Shown: piece by piece, positions 8,597-17,279 of the stretch
How positions within the stretch are numbered: position 1 is the first letter of the stretch
Layout: each line of letters opens with the position of its first letter
The notes under the pieces: generated by a model
What the model saw: only the letters and a program-made list of their open reading frames with translations
Databases searched by the model: none
What the model was told of the DNA's origin: nothing
Position numbers and translations under genes: made by a program
Assembly: GCA_023512375.1 (NCBI GenBank)
Contig: JAILZS010000001.1
Location: forward strand, 62,001-126,000
Direction: 5' to 3'
Length of the DNA: 64,000 nt
From: Bacillota bacterium
GTDB taxonomy: Bacteria > Bacillota > Sulfobacillia > JAJZYS01 > JAILZS01

Positions 8597-9685
8597 ATGG
8601 CGATGGCCGACCCCGATCGGGAGCGGCGAACGCTTCCGGCCACGCCGCGCCGGCGGGAGGAGATGCGCCGGCGGGGGCTGGTGCCGCGCTCGCCCGACGT
8701 CGCCCCCGCGTTGGGGGTGGCGGGGCTGCTCGTCGCCGTCCTCTCCCTTGCCCCCGCCGCCCCCGGTCTGGCGCGGACGGTGGCGAGGGCGCTGATGGCG
8801 GCCGGCGACCCCCGCCCCCTCACGCCCGAAGGGGCGGTGGCGGACATGATGGCCCTCGGCGCTGCCGGCGCCCGCGCCGCCCTCCCCGTCCTCGCGCTAG
8901 CCTGGGCGCTGGTGGCGGCCGGCCTGGTGGCGGTGCAGGGGGTGACGTTCGTCTTTCCGAGCGGCGGCCTCGCCCGCCTCAACCCCATGCAGGGCCTGAC
9001 CCGCATCGCCTCGCGCCAGGCGTTGGGCGGGCTGGGCCTCGCCCTGCTCAAGCTGGCGGGGGCGGCGGTGGCGGGGGCGGCGGTGCTGGCCGGGCCGCTG
9101 GTCGCGTGGGCGCACCACCCCTTGGCCGACCCGGTGGCCAGCCTGGACGCGTTCCGGGGCACGCTCACCGCCCTGGCCGCCTCCCTGGCCGGGGTGGGCG
9201 CCGTGGTGGGCGCGGCGGGCGCGCTCCAGGCCCGGCGCCGGTACGAGGCCGACCTGAGGATGACGCCGGAGGAGCTCCGGGAGGAGATGCGGCGCAACGA
9301 GGGCGACCCGCAGGTGCGGCGCCGCCGCCTCGGCCAGCACCGGCGGCTCGTGCGCCAGCGCCTGGTGGAGGCGGTGCGGTCCGCAGACGTGGTGGTGGTC
9401 AACCCCACGCACGTGGCGGTGGCGCTCCTCTACCAGCCGGGGCGCATGCCCGCGCCCGAGGTGACCGCCAAGGGGGCGGAGCGGGTGGCCGAGCGCATGC
9501 GGGAGGTGGCGCGCCGGGCGGGGGTGCCCGTGGTGGTCAACCGCCCCCTGGCCCGCGCCCTGTGGCGGGACGTGGAGGTGGGCGGGCGCGTGCCGCCGGC
9601 CCTGTTCGTGGCCGTGGCCGAGGTGCTGGCCTTCGTCTACCGCCAGCGCGGCTACGTCCCGGGGGCGGGGGGTGAGCGGCGGTGA
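8597..9685 (+). CDS. flhB: Flagellar export switch protein FlhB
   Basis: 362 aa with four membrane helices and a cytoplasmic domain containing the self-cleaving NPTH motif (VVVNPTHVAVALLY) near residue 270. The N-terminus carries the PATPRRREEMRRRGLVPRSP pattern (usual form ATPKRRxEARKKGQVAKS). Cleavage at N-P together with FliK switches export from hook to filament substrates. The ATG follows GGAGGT. It overlaps flhA. Confidence 0.97.
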   Translation: MAMADPDRERRTLPATPRRREEMRRRGLVPRSPDVAPALGVAGLLVAVLSLAPAAPGLARTVARALMAAGDPRPLTPEGAVADMMALGAAGARAALPVLALAWALVAAGLVAVQGVTFVFPSGGLARLNPMQGLTRIASRQALGGLGLALLKLAGAAVAGAAVLAGPLVAWAHHPLADPVASLDAFRGTLTALAASLAGVGAVVGAAGALQARRRYEADLRMTPEELREEMRRNEGDPQVRRRRLGQHRRLVRQRLVEAVRSADVVVVNPTHVAVALLYQPGRMPAPEVTAKGAERVAERMREVARRAGVPVVVNRPLARALWRDVEVGGRVPPALFVAVAEVLAFVYRQRGYVPGAGGERR

Positions 9686-11718
9686 TGCGGCGCCTGGCCG
9701 GCATGAGCACGATCCTGTTCGTCATCGTCATCGTCCTCATGCTGGTCGTCTCGCTCCCCACGTGGCTTCTCTCCGTCCTCATCCTGGCCAACCTGTCGCT
9801 CTCCCTGGTGGTGACGGCGGTGGCCATGGGCACCCCTCGCCCCCTGGACTTCTCCTCGTTCCCTTCCCTGCTCTTGCTCACCACTCTCTTCCGCCTGGCG
9901 CTGAGCGTCTCCACCGCCCGCCTCATCCTCTTGCAGGCCAACGCCGGCTCGGTGGTGCAGGCCTTCGGCCAGTTCGTGGTGGGCGGCAACCCGGCGGTGG
10001 GGTTCATCCTCTTCCTGCTCCTGTTCATCGTCCAGTTCATGGTCATCACCCGCGGGGCGGAGCGCGTGTCGGAGGTGGCCGCCCGCTTCACCCTGGACGC
10101 CATGCCCGGCAAGCAGATGGCCATCGACGCCGACCTGCACGCCGGTGTCCTGACCGAGGCGCAGGCGCGCGAGCGGCGGCGGGAGATCGCCCTGGAGGCG
10201 GACTTCTACGGCGCCATGGACGGCAGCGCCAAGTTCGTGCGCGGCGACGCCATGGCCACCCTGGTCATCCTCCTGGTGAACGTGGCGGGCGGGCTCCTCA
10301 TCGGCATGGTGGAGCGCGGCCTGAGCTTCTCCCAGGCCTTCGACACGTACACCCTCCTGAGCGTGGGCGACGCCATCGCCGCCCAGCTGCCGGCCATCCT
10401 CCTGTCGGTGGCCACGGGCATCATCGTCACCCGTTCGGGGGCGAGCGGCCAGGAGATGGCCGCCGCCCTGGGCGGGCAGCTGTTCGGCCGCTCCCAGCCC
10501 CTGTACGTGGTGGCCGCCCTGATCGCCGCCCTGGGGGTGGTCACGCCCGTCGGCCTCGTGCCCGCTCTGGCCCTCGCCGCCGGCCTGGTCTGGATCGCCA
10601 GCCGCATCGCCGCCATGGAGCGGGTGGCGCCGGCGGGGGCGGCGGCGGGGGCCGGGGGGGTGGCGGGGGCACCGGCGCCGCCCCCCGCGGAGCCCGCGGC
10701 CGTGCTGCCCGACCCGGTGGCGTTGGAGTTCGGCTACGGCCTCTTGGGCCTGGCCGACCCGGAGCGGGGCGGCGACCTCCTGGCGCGGGTGACGGCGGTG
10801 CGGCGGGCGTTGGCGGAGGAGCTGGGGTTCGTGGTGCCGCCGGTGCGGGTGCGCGACAACGTGCAGCTTCCGCCCCAGGCCTACGTCGTGCGCCTGCGCG
10901 GGGTGGAGGTGGCGCGGGGCGAGGTGATCGCCGACCGCCTCCTGGCCATGTCGGTGTCCGAGGCGGCGGTGCCCGGCATCCCGACGCGCGACCCGGTGTT
11001 CGGCCTGCCCGCCCTATGGATCACCCCGGCCCAGCGGGAGGCGGCCCTGGCGGTGCGGGCGACGGTGGTGGAGCCGTCGGCGGTGATCGCCACCCATGTG
11101 TCGGAGGTGTTGCGCCGGCGGGCGCACGAACTCCTACGGCGCGAGGACGCCCGCGCCTTTCTCGACCGCGTGCGGCAGGAGGACCCGGCGGTGGTGGAGG
11201 AGCTCTCCCCCCAGGTCCTGCCTCCCGGCGTCCTGCACCGCGTGCTGGCCAACCTCCTGCGCGAGGGCGTGCCGATCGCGGACGGGGTGACGATCTGCGA
11301 GGCCTTGGCCGACGGCGCGGCGCAGACGAAGGACCCCGACGCCCTCACGGAGGTGGTGCGCCGCGCCCTGGGGCGGTCGATCACGCGCGCCGCGGCGGGG
11401 GGCGGGCGGCTGGCGGTGGTGACGCTGGACGCCGCCCTGGAGCAGGACCTCTTGGCACGCGTGCAGCGCACCACCGACGGCGGCGGTGGCCTGGAGCTCG
11501 ATCCGGCGGCGCGCGACCAGGTGGTGGGGCGGCTCGCGGCCGCCCTGGAACCCGCCCTCTCCCAAGGCCGGCGGGCGGCCGTAGTGACCACGCCCCTCTT
11601 GCGCCCCCACCTGCGGCGGGCGCTGGAGCGCGCCCTGCCGGACGTGCCCGTGTTGTCGTACGGTGAACTCGACCCGGAGGCGCAAGTCGAGCCCATGGGG
11701 ATGGTGACCAGCGCGTGA
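9685..11718 (+). CDS. flhA: Flagellar export gate protein FlhA
   Basis: About 677 aa. The N-terminal half has eight membrane helices and the conserved blocks SLPTWLLSVLILANLSLSLV, TTLFRLALSVSTARLIL and the FHIPEP-type region DAMPGKQMAIDADLHAG. The C-terminal cytoplasmic domain binds chaperone-substrate complexes. GTG 9682 or ATG 9685 can start it; both overlap the flhB stop. A Gly/Ala/Pro linker (about residues 315-345) separates the halves. Confidence 0.97.
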   Translation: MRRLAGMSTILFVIVIVLMLVVSLPTWLLSVLILANLSLSLVVTAVAMGTPRPLDFSSFPSLLLLTTLFRLALSVSTARLILLQANAGSVVQAFGQFVVGGNPAVGFILFLLLFIVQFMVITRGAERVSEVAARFTLDAMPGKQMAIDADLHAGVLTEAQARERRREIALEADFYGAMDGSAKFVRGDAMATLVILLVNVAGGLLIGMVERGLSFSQAFDTYTLLSVGDAIAAQLPAILLSVATGIIVTRSGASGQEMAAALGGQLFGRSQPLYVVAALIAALGVVTPVGLVPALALAAGLVWIASRIAAMERVAPAGAAAGAGGVAGAPAPPPAEPAAVLPDPVALEFGYGLLGLADPERGGDLLARVTAVRRALAEELGFVVPPVRVRDNVQLPPQAYVVRLRGVEVARGEVIADRLLAMSVSEAAVPGIPTRDPVFGLPALWITPAQREAALAVRATVVEPSAVIATHVSEVLRRRAHELLRREDARAFLDRVRQEDPAVVEELSPQVLPPGVLHRVLANLLREGVPIADGVTICEALADGAAQTKDPDALTEVVRRALGRSITRAAAGGGRLAVVTLDAALEQDLLARVQRTTDGGGGLELDPAARDQVVGRLAAALEPALSQGRRAAVVTTPLLRPHLRRALERALPDVPVLSYGELDPEAQVEPMGMVTSA

Positions 11719-12776
11719 AGGTGGAACGCATCTGGGCCCCGACCCTGCCCCAGGCCCTGGCGCAGGTCAAGCGCCGGTTGGGGCCGGAGGCGGTGATCCT
11801 CTCCCACGGCCCGGCGCGGCCGCCCATCTGGCGCTTCTGGCAGTCCTGGGTGGAGGTGGTGGCGGCCGACGCCATGCCGCCGTCGCCCGCCCCCCCCGAG
11901 CCCGCTGCGCCGCCCCAGGAGCTCCTGGCGGCCATCTCCGACCTGCGCCAGGAGGTGGCGCGGCTGGGGCGGCCCGACTCTCTCGTGCCTCAGCCCTGGG
12001 TGCACGGCATGGCGCGCCTGGCCCGGCGCGGCGTGGGGCCCACGCTGGCGGCACGCCTGTTGGAGGCGGCGCGCCGGGCGGTGGGCGACGTGCCGGTGGA
12101 GGAGGCGGCGGCGGACGAGGCGCTGCGCACGGCGCTCGCCGCCTGGCTGGCGGAGAGGTGCGACCCCGACCCGCGCGCGCCGCGTACGGTGGTCCTCGTG
12201 GGGCCGACGGGAGCGGGCAAGACGACGACCTTGGCCAAGCTTGCGGCGCGGGCGGTGCTCGAACGCGGGGAGCGGGTGGGGGTGATCACGGCCGACACGT
12301 ACCGGATCGCGGCCATCGACCAGCTGCGCACGTACGCCGACATCCTGGGGGTGCCCGTGAAGGTGGCCTTGTCGGCCGAGGACCTGGCGGCGGCGGCGGA
12401 GGCGTTTGCCGACATGGACCGGGTGTTCGTCGACACGCCGGGGCGCAATTTCAAGGTGCCGCTGGCCGTGGCCGAGCTGGGGGCGCTGGTGCGGGCGGTG
12501 CGGCCGGACGCTGTCGACCTCCTGGTGCCGGCCAACCTGGCGCCGCCGGCGGCCGAGGAGCTGGCCCGCACCTTCGCCGCCGCCGGCTTCACCACCCGCT
12601 TCGTCCTCACGAAGTGGGACGAGGCCCCGTCGCCGGCCGGCACCTTCGGCGCCCTGGCCTTGCTCGACAAGCCGCTGGCGTACGTGACGACGGGGCAGGC
12701 GGTGCCCGACGACCTCGCCTACCCCGGGCCGGACAGCCTGGCCCGGGCGGTGTGGGAAGGGGGCGACCTGACGTGA
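11715..12776 (+). CDS. flhF: Flagellar biosynthesis SRP-type GTPase FlhF
   Basis: 353 aa. The N-terminal residues VERIWAPTLPQALAQVKRRLG are FlhF-like, followed by a helical N domain and an SRP GTPase NG domain: P-loop GPTGAGKTTTLAKLA near residue 162, ADTYRIAAIDQLRTYADIL, DTPGR, and TKWDEA as the base-specificity loop. FlhF sets the position of new flagella, normally with FlhG. Here the partner gene is degenerate. GTG start overlaps the flhA stop. Confidence 0.95.
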   Translation: MKVERIWAPTLPQALAQVKRRLGPEAVILSHGPARPPIWRFWQSWVEVVAADAMPPSPAPPEPAAPPQELLAAISDLRQEVARLGRPDSLVPQPWVHGMARLARRGVGPTLAARLLEAARRAVGDVPVEEAAADEALRTALAAWLAERCDPDPRAPRTVVLVGPTGAGKTTTLAKLAARAVLERGERVGVITADTYRIAAIDQLRTYADILGVPVKVALSAEDLAAAAEAFADMDRVFVDTPGRNFKVPLAVAELGALVRAVRPDAVDLLVPANLAPPAAEELARTFAAAGFTTRFVLTKWDEAPSPAGTFGALALLDKPLAYVTTGQAVPDDLAYPGPDSLARAVWEGGDLT

Positions 12777-13261
12777 GCGGCGACCAGGCGGAAGGGCTGC
12801 GCCGCCGGGTGCGGGAGAGCCGGCCCCAGCGCCTGGGCCTGTGGGCGGGGGCGGGCGTGGACCCCGAGGCGCTGGCGCGCGCCCTGACGGAGGCGCTGCG
12901 GGCGGTGGGGGGCGAGGGCGTGGTGGTGGCGCCCGTCGCCCCCGCCCAGGGGGCGGCGGCGGCGGTGGTGGCCACCCGCCCCGACCCGGAGTCGCTTGCG
13001 GTGGCCTACACCGCCCTGGGGAGCGAGGGCCGCGTAGGGCCGGTGGGCCTCATCCTGGTGGCGGCTCCGGGTTACCCCGGCGGGCCGCGGGCGGCGGCGG
13101 CGGTCCGGGCCACCGCCTGGCAGTTCCGCCAGGTGCGTGTGGTCGACCTGGGCACGCTGCCCGCGGCCGCGGCCGCGGAGGGATACGGCCCCTCCGCCCG
13201 CACCGCCCTTTTGACAGCGGCACGGCGCCTGCTCGCGGTGCAGTGGGAGGGGGCGCCGTGA
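12773..13261 (+). CDS. FlhG/MinD-like protein, degenerate and without a P-loop
   Basis: 162 aa between flhF and fliA, the place of flhG. The start DQAEGLRRRVRESRPQRLGL matches the FlhG entry motif, but the MinD-type GKGGVGKT loop that should follow is replaced by WAGAGVDPEALARAL, and the middle of the ATPase fold (switch regions and membrane helix) is missing or shortened. The last part, ATRPDPESLAVAYTALG then VGPVGLILVAAPGYP, fits the C-terminal half of a MinD/FlhG fold. It cannot be a normal ATPase. It could be a non-catalytic FlhF partner or a decaying gene, but the frame is intact and GTGA overlaps at both ends argue for function. Confidence 0.65.
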   Translation: MSGDQAEGLRRRVRESRPQRLGLWAGAGVDPEALARALTEALRAVGGEGVVVAPVAPAQGAAAAVVATRPDPESLAVAYTALGSEGRVGPVGLILVAAPGYPGGPRAAAAVRATAWQFRQVRVVDLGTLPAAAAAEGYGPSARTALLTAARRLLAVQWEGAP

Positions 13262-14145
13262 GCGGGGAGGGGCGGGCGGCGGCGGCGTACGAGGCTGTCT
13301 CCCAGCCGTCGCGCGAGGCCCGCATCCAGGCCCACCTGGGGCTCTTGGGGCGGCTGGCGCGACGCATCCACTCCACGCTGCCGCCGGGCGCCGCCGACCT
13401 GGACGAGCTCCTCTCTTGGGGCGCCATCGGCCTGTGCCAGGGGGTGGACGGCTACGATCCAGGGCGGGGCGTGCCGCTCGAGGTCTACCTGCGCGGCGCC
13501 ATCCGCCACGCCATCCTGGAGGGCCTGCGCCAGGCCGACCGCCTGCCCCGGCGCATGCGGGAGAAGGAGCGGCGCCTGCGCGAGGCGGTGGCGACGTTGG
13601 AACAGGCGCTCATGCGCACGCCTGCGCCGGAGGAGGTGGCGCGTTACCTCGGCCTGGACGAGCAGGCGGCGGCGGAACACTACGCGGCCGTCGCCTTCGC
13701 CAGCCTCGGCTACCTGGACGAGGAGACGCCGGGCGAGGACGGGGAGGGGACGACCCGGCTCGAGCACGTGGCGGATGAGGGGGCGGAGGACCCCCAGGAG
13801 CGCGTGGAGGCGGCGGAGCGGCGCACCCACCTCATGGCGGCGCTCGCCCGCCTGAGCGAGCGCGAGCGCCGCATCCTGTGGGCCGTCTACCAGGAGGACT
13901 ACACCCTCACGGAGGTGGCGCGGGCGATCGGCCTCAGCGTCTCCCAGGTGGCGCGCATCCACGCCCACGCCATCCTCCGCTTGCGCGGCATGATGTCGCG
14001 CTACGTGGCGGAGAGCCGCCGCCCGGGGGCGACGAGGCCCCCGGCGGCGGCGGCGGCAGGCCGGGTCGGGGTGCGGCGGGCGGTGGGCCGGTCGCCGCCC
14101 GGCGGGGAGGACGGGCACGGAGCGAGGGGGAGGTGGCGGGGATGA
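13258..14145 (+). CDS. fliA: Flagellar sigma factor (FliA/SigD, sigma-28 family)
   Basis: 295 aa. Region 2 is seen in DLDELLSWGAIGLCQGVDGY and the following IRHAILEGLRQADRLPRRM. Region 3 contains TPAPEEVARYLGLD. Region 4 contains LSERERRILWAVYQEDYTLT then AIGLSVSQVARIHAHAI. This is the sigma-28/WhiG layout. It directs late flagellar genes and is held by FlgM. The last 50 residues are an Arg/Gly/Pro-rich extension with no family counterpart. The GTG overlaps the preceding gene. Confidence 0.93.
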   Translation: MSGEGRAAAAYEAVSQPSREARIQAHLGLLGRLARRIHSTLPPGAADLDELLSWGAIGLCQGVDGYDPGRGVPLEVYLRGAIRHAILEGLRQADRLPRRMREKERRLREAVATLEQALMRTPAPEEVARYLGLDEQAAAEHYAAVAFASLGYLDEETPGEDGEGTTRLEHVADEGAEDPQERVEAAERRTHLMAALARLSERERRILWAVYQEDYTLTEVARAIGLSVSQVARIHAHAILRLRGMMSRYVAESRRPGATRPPAAAAAGRVGVRRAVGRSPPGGEDGHGARGRWRG

Positions 14146-14768
14146 CGGACGGGGAGGAGCGGCGCCCCGAGGGGGGCGAGGGCGCGGGCGCCAACTGGCG
14201 CACGATGATGGCCACCTTCGTGACTCGCCTGGAGCGCGAGCACGAGGCGCTCCTGGAGGCGCTCCGGGAGCGGCTGGACGGGGCGGAGGCGCGTTCGCGC
14301 CGGCTGGAGGAGCGCGTAGCCCAGCTGGAGGAACGGCTGGCGGCGGTCGAGGGTCGGGGGACGGGAAGTGCCCCGGCGCCCACCCCGGAGGAGGAGGCGG
14401 AGGCGGTGGGGGCCGCGCCAGAGCCCCCGCCCCCGCCTGCGCCGCCTCTCCCCGCGGCGGCCTCGGCTCCGACGGGAGCCGCCGACTTGGAAGCGGACAG
14501 CGCGCCGGCGCCGGCGGGCGGCGTGGCGGCCGCGGCGGCGGTGCGCCCGCCCGGCCAGGAGGCGGCCGAGGCCATCCTCCGGCGGGAGGCGGAGGTGCTC
14601 CGGCGGGCGGCGGCGGGCGAGAGCGCCCTCGCCATCGCCAACGCCCTGGGCCGGAGCGTGGGCGAGGTGGAGCTGGTCCTCCACCTGGCGCGGCGGGTGA
14701 GCGGCGGCGAGCGCTGGCCGGGGCAGGCGGCGGGGATGGACGTCCGCGCCTTGGGGCCGCCCCGGTGA
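14142..14768 (+). CDS. SwrB/DUF6115-like coiled-coil protein with C-terminal HTH
   Basis: 208 aa. Residues 20-70 form a strong coiled coil (LEREHEALLEALRERLDGAE and on), then comes a Pro/Ala-rich linker, then a C-terminal helix-turn-helix-like motif GESALAIANALGRSVGEVEL. The same layout and the same place after sigD are seen for SwrB-type proteins of Bacillus, which promote flagellar export activation. There is no clear N-terminal membrane helix, unlike SwrB. The family call is tentative. ATG start overlaps the end of fliA. Confidence 0.55.
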   Translation: MTDGEERRPEGGEGAGANWRTMMATFVTRLEREHEALLEALRERLDGAEARSRRLEERVAQLEERLAAVEGRGTGSAPAPTPEEEAEAVGAAPEPPPPPAPPLPAAASAPTGAADLEADSAPAPAGGVAAAAAVRPPGQEAAEAILRREAEVLRRAAAGESALAIANALGRSVGEVELVLHLARRVSGGERWPGQAAGMDVRALGPPR

Positions 14769-14809
14769 GCCGGGGATCCGACGCGAGATCCGAGGGGGAG
14801 GGAAGGACG

Positions 14810-15265
14810 ATGTCGAGCGGCATCGGCAGCGGAGAGGGCATGGCGATCAGCGGTAGCGGCATCACGGCCGACCGCCTGTGGATGGACGTGATCGCCTCCA
14901 ACCTGGCGAACATGAACACCACCCGCACGCCCCAGGGAGGGCCGTACCGGCGCGAGGAGGTGATCCTCGAGCCGGGGGCGCCGGCGGGCGGCTTCGCCCA
15001 GGCGCTCGCCGGCGCCATGGGGGCGGAGCCGGCGGGGGTGCAGGTGGCGGCGGTGGTGCAGGACCCCTCGCCCTTCCCCCTCGTGTACGACCCGTCGAGC
15101 CCCGACGCCAACGCCCAGGGGTACGTGCGCATGCCCAACGTGAACGAGGTGACGGAGATGACCGACCTGGTGGCGGCGTCGCAGAACTACGACGCCAACG
15201 CCACCGCCCTGGGCCTCGAGGAACAGGCGGCGCAGAAGGCACTGGCCATCGGCCAAGGGGCGTAG
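14810..15265 (+). CDS. flgC: Flagellar proximal rod protein FlgC
   Basis: 151 aa. The N-terminal rod motif is SGITADRLWMDVIASNLANM then NTTRTPQGGPYRREEV, and the C-terminal helix contains YVRMPNVNEVTEMTDLVAASQNYD, both diagnostic of FlgC. I use ATG 14810 behind GAGGGGGAGGGAAGGACG rather than the track start at 14765. Its usual partners flgB (before) and fliE (after) are absent here; fliF follows directly. Confidence 0.94.
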   Translation: MSSGIGSGEGMAISGSGITADRLWMDVIASNLANMNTTRTPQGGPYRREEVILEPGAPAGGFAQALAGAMGAEPAGVQVAAVVQDPSPFPLVYDPSSPDANAQGYVRMPNVNEVTEMTDLVAASQNYDANATALGLEEQAAQKALAIGQGA

Positions 15266-15303
15266 GCGGGCGCTAGGGCGTCGAGCCGGGAGGAGGAGGG
15301 GCG

Positions 15304-16833
15304 ATGTCGCTCGGGCCGCAGATCGAGCGGGCGCGCGGGGTGTGGCTGGGGTGGTCGCCCGACCGCCGCCGCCAGGCCGCCGTGGCCCTGGGGGCGGCGG
15401 CGGCGCTGGCCGTGGGCATCGCCGCCTACTCGTCGTACGTCCCGTACACCACGGTGTACACGAACCTCACGCCCCAGAGCGCCGGGCAGGTGGTGCAGGC
15501 GCTCCAGGGCCTGAAGGTCCCCTACCGCCTGCAGGGGACGTCGATCCAGGTGCCATCCTCGATGGCCGACCAGGTGCGGGTGGAGCTGGCGACGCAGAAC
15601 CTCCCCCAGCAGGGGCAGATCGGCTACCAGAACGTACTGGGCTCGATGGGCTTCGGCATGACCGACCAGCAGTTCAACCTGGCGGTGCTCAACGCCCTGC
15701 AGAACGACCTGGCGTCCACGATCGCCACCATGCAGGGCGTGCACTCGGCCGTGGTGGAGATCGTCGAGCCGCCCCAGAGCGCCTTCGCCCAGGCGCCGGC
15801 GGGAGTCGCCTCCGCCTCCGTGTACGTCGACGTGGCGCCCGCCCAGAGCCTGCCCGCGTCGGAGGTGAACGGCATCGTCCAGCTGGTGGCGCACGCCGTG
15901 CCGGGACTGTCCACCCGCAACGTGGTGGTGGTCGACCAGACGGGCGAGCTCCTGTCGGCGACCGCGGCGGGCGGGGGCGGGGCGGCGACGCCCTCCGGCA
16001 TGCTGGGGACGGAGCAGGCGGTGGAGAACGCCCTCGCCCAGCGCATCGCCGCCCTCATCACGCCGGTCACCGGCCCCGGCAACGTGGTGGTGGACGTGCA
16101 CGCCAACCTCAGCTTCCAGCAGACGAACACGACCGAGCAGCTCAACTCGAGCCCGAGGCCGGGCGGCCTCGTCACCTCCCGCACCAGCCAGACCACCACC
16201 TTCCGCGGCACGGGCGGGGCGGTGCCGCCGGCGGGCACGAGCGGCAACGTGCCCACCTACCCGGCGGTGACGGGCGGGGGCGGCAACAGCAACTACACCA
16301 CCCAGTCCACCACCGTGCAGTACGCGGTCAACCACATCCTGGAGCAGATCCACAGCCCGCCCATGACGGTGAACGGCTTCACGGTGTCGGTGGTCGTCAA
16401 CCAGCGCGCCTATCCGCTCACGCCGGCGCGCACCGCCCAACTGCGCAGCCTGGTGGCGACGGCGGTGGGGCTGGCGGCCAACTCGCCCCAGGCGGCGAAC
16501 GACATCACCGTGGCGGCGGCGCCGTTCGCGGGCGTGCCCATCCCGCCCGCCAAGGCGCCCGGCGCCGCGCTGCCGTTGCCGGAGCTGGCGGCGGCGGGGG
16601 CGGGCGGGCTTGGGCTCCTGGTGGTCCTCGGCCTTCTCCTGGGACGGCGGCGGGGGCGGCGCACCGAGGGTCAGGCGCCGCCCGCCCCGCCGCCGGTGGT
16701 GATCGCGCCCCCCCCGCCCAACCCCGACCTGGAGCGCGAGCGCCGCCTGATCGAGAGCGTGACCGAGAGCGCGCGCACCCAGCCCGAGGAGGTGGCCAAC
16801 CTCCTCAGGGGGTGGCTGAGGGAGGAATCGTAG
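15304..16833 (+). CDS. fliF: Flagellar MS-ring protein FliF
   Basis: 509 aa. The N-terminal membrane helix (AVALGAAAALAVGIAAY) is followed by YTNLTPQSAGQVVQALQGLK, the ring-building motifs and NLPQQGQIGYQNV, all FliF-like. The second membrane helix lies near residue 435. The C-terminal end EEVANLLRGWLREE is the FliG-binding tail. ATG follows GGGAGGAGGAGG. No fliG follows; the next gene is flgM. So this flgC-fliF pair is detached from the canonical early operon. Confidence 0.96.
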   Translation: MSLGPQIERARGVWLGWSPDRRRQAAVALGAAAALAVGIAAYSSYVPYTTVYTNLTPQSAGQVVQALQGLKVPYRLQGTSIQVPSSMADQVRVELATQNLPQQGQIGYQNVLGSMGFGMTDQQFNLAVLNALQNDLASTIATMQGVHSAVVEIVEPPQSAFAQAPAGVASASVYVDVAPAQSLPASEVNGIVQLVAHAVPGLSTRNVVVVDQTGELLSATAAGGGGAATPSGMLGTEQAVENALAQRIAALITPVTGPGNVVVDVHANLSFQQTNTTEQLNSSPRPGGLVTSRTSQTTTFRGTGGAVPPAGTSGNVPTYPAVTGGGGNSNYTTQSTTVQYAVNHILEQIHSPPMTVNGFTVSVVVNQRAYPLTPARTAQLRSLVATAVGLAANSPQAANDITVAAAPFAGVPIPPAKAPGAALPLPELAAAGAGGLGLLVVLGLLLGRRRGRRTEGQAPPAPPPVVIAPPPPNPDLERERRLIESVTESARTQPEEVANLLRGWLREES

Positions 16834-16988
16834 GCGAAACCGGCCAGACGGCCGCGCTCGCGGGCGCGCCGGAGGGATGGGGCCGATCCATCCGGCCGCA
16901 CGCCGCGAGGGAGGATGCAATCGATCGCCGCCGCTGACCGATCTTGCATGTCGACGATCCCATGGCGACGGCGGGGAGGTGGGGTACG

Positions 16989-17279
16989 GTGGACGAGGTG
17001 ACGCCGGTCGGGGGCCCGATGGGGCCGATGCCAGCGGGCGGGCCGGAGGGGCGGCCGGCCGCGCCGGCGGGTGGTTCGGCCGCGGCGCGGCGCACCGCCG
17101 CTCGCGCGGCCGCCCAGGATCAGGTCGACCTTTCGGCGGCGGCGGCGCTCGCCACCGACCCCGCGCAGGCGGCCGAGCGCGCCGCCGCCCTGGTGCGGGC
17201 GATGGCGCCGGGGGCGCCGGCCGTGGACCTGGGCAAGCTGGCCGACGCGCTCCTGCGCGAGGGGGTGGTGGGACCGTGA
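16989..17279 (+). CDS. flgM: Anti-sigma-28 factor FlgM
   Basis: 96 aa from GTG 16989, which has GGGGAGGTGGGG upstream; ATG 16962 and TTG 16944 are longer alternatives without a good ribosome site. The C-terminal half contains DQVDLSAAAALATDPAQAAE and a final helix VDLGKLADALLREGVV, the FlgM pattern (normally KVDxxKVAxKLL). FlgM holds FliA until hook completion allows its export. It is followed by flgN, flgK and flgL, the standard late operon. Confidence 0.8.
   Translation: MDEVTPVGGPMGPMPAGGPEGRPAAPAGGSAAARRTAARAAAQDQVDLSAAAALATDPAQAAERAAALVRAMAPGAPAVDLGKLADALLREGVVGP

Noticed and set aside
16834-16988. Promoter with GCCGATCC for the flgM operon
   Set aside because: GCCGAT is present near 16883, but no -35 match and the sequence is part of a small GGATGG/CCATCC repeat; left unassigned.
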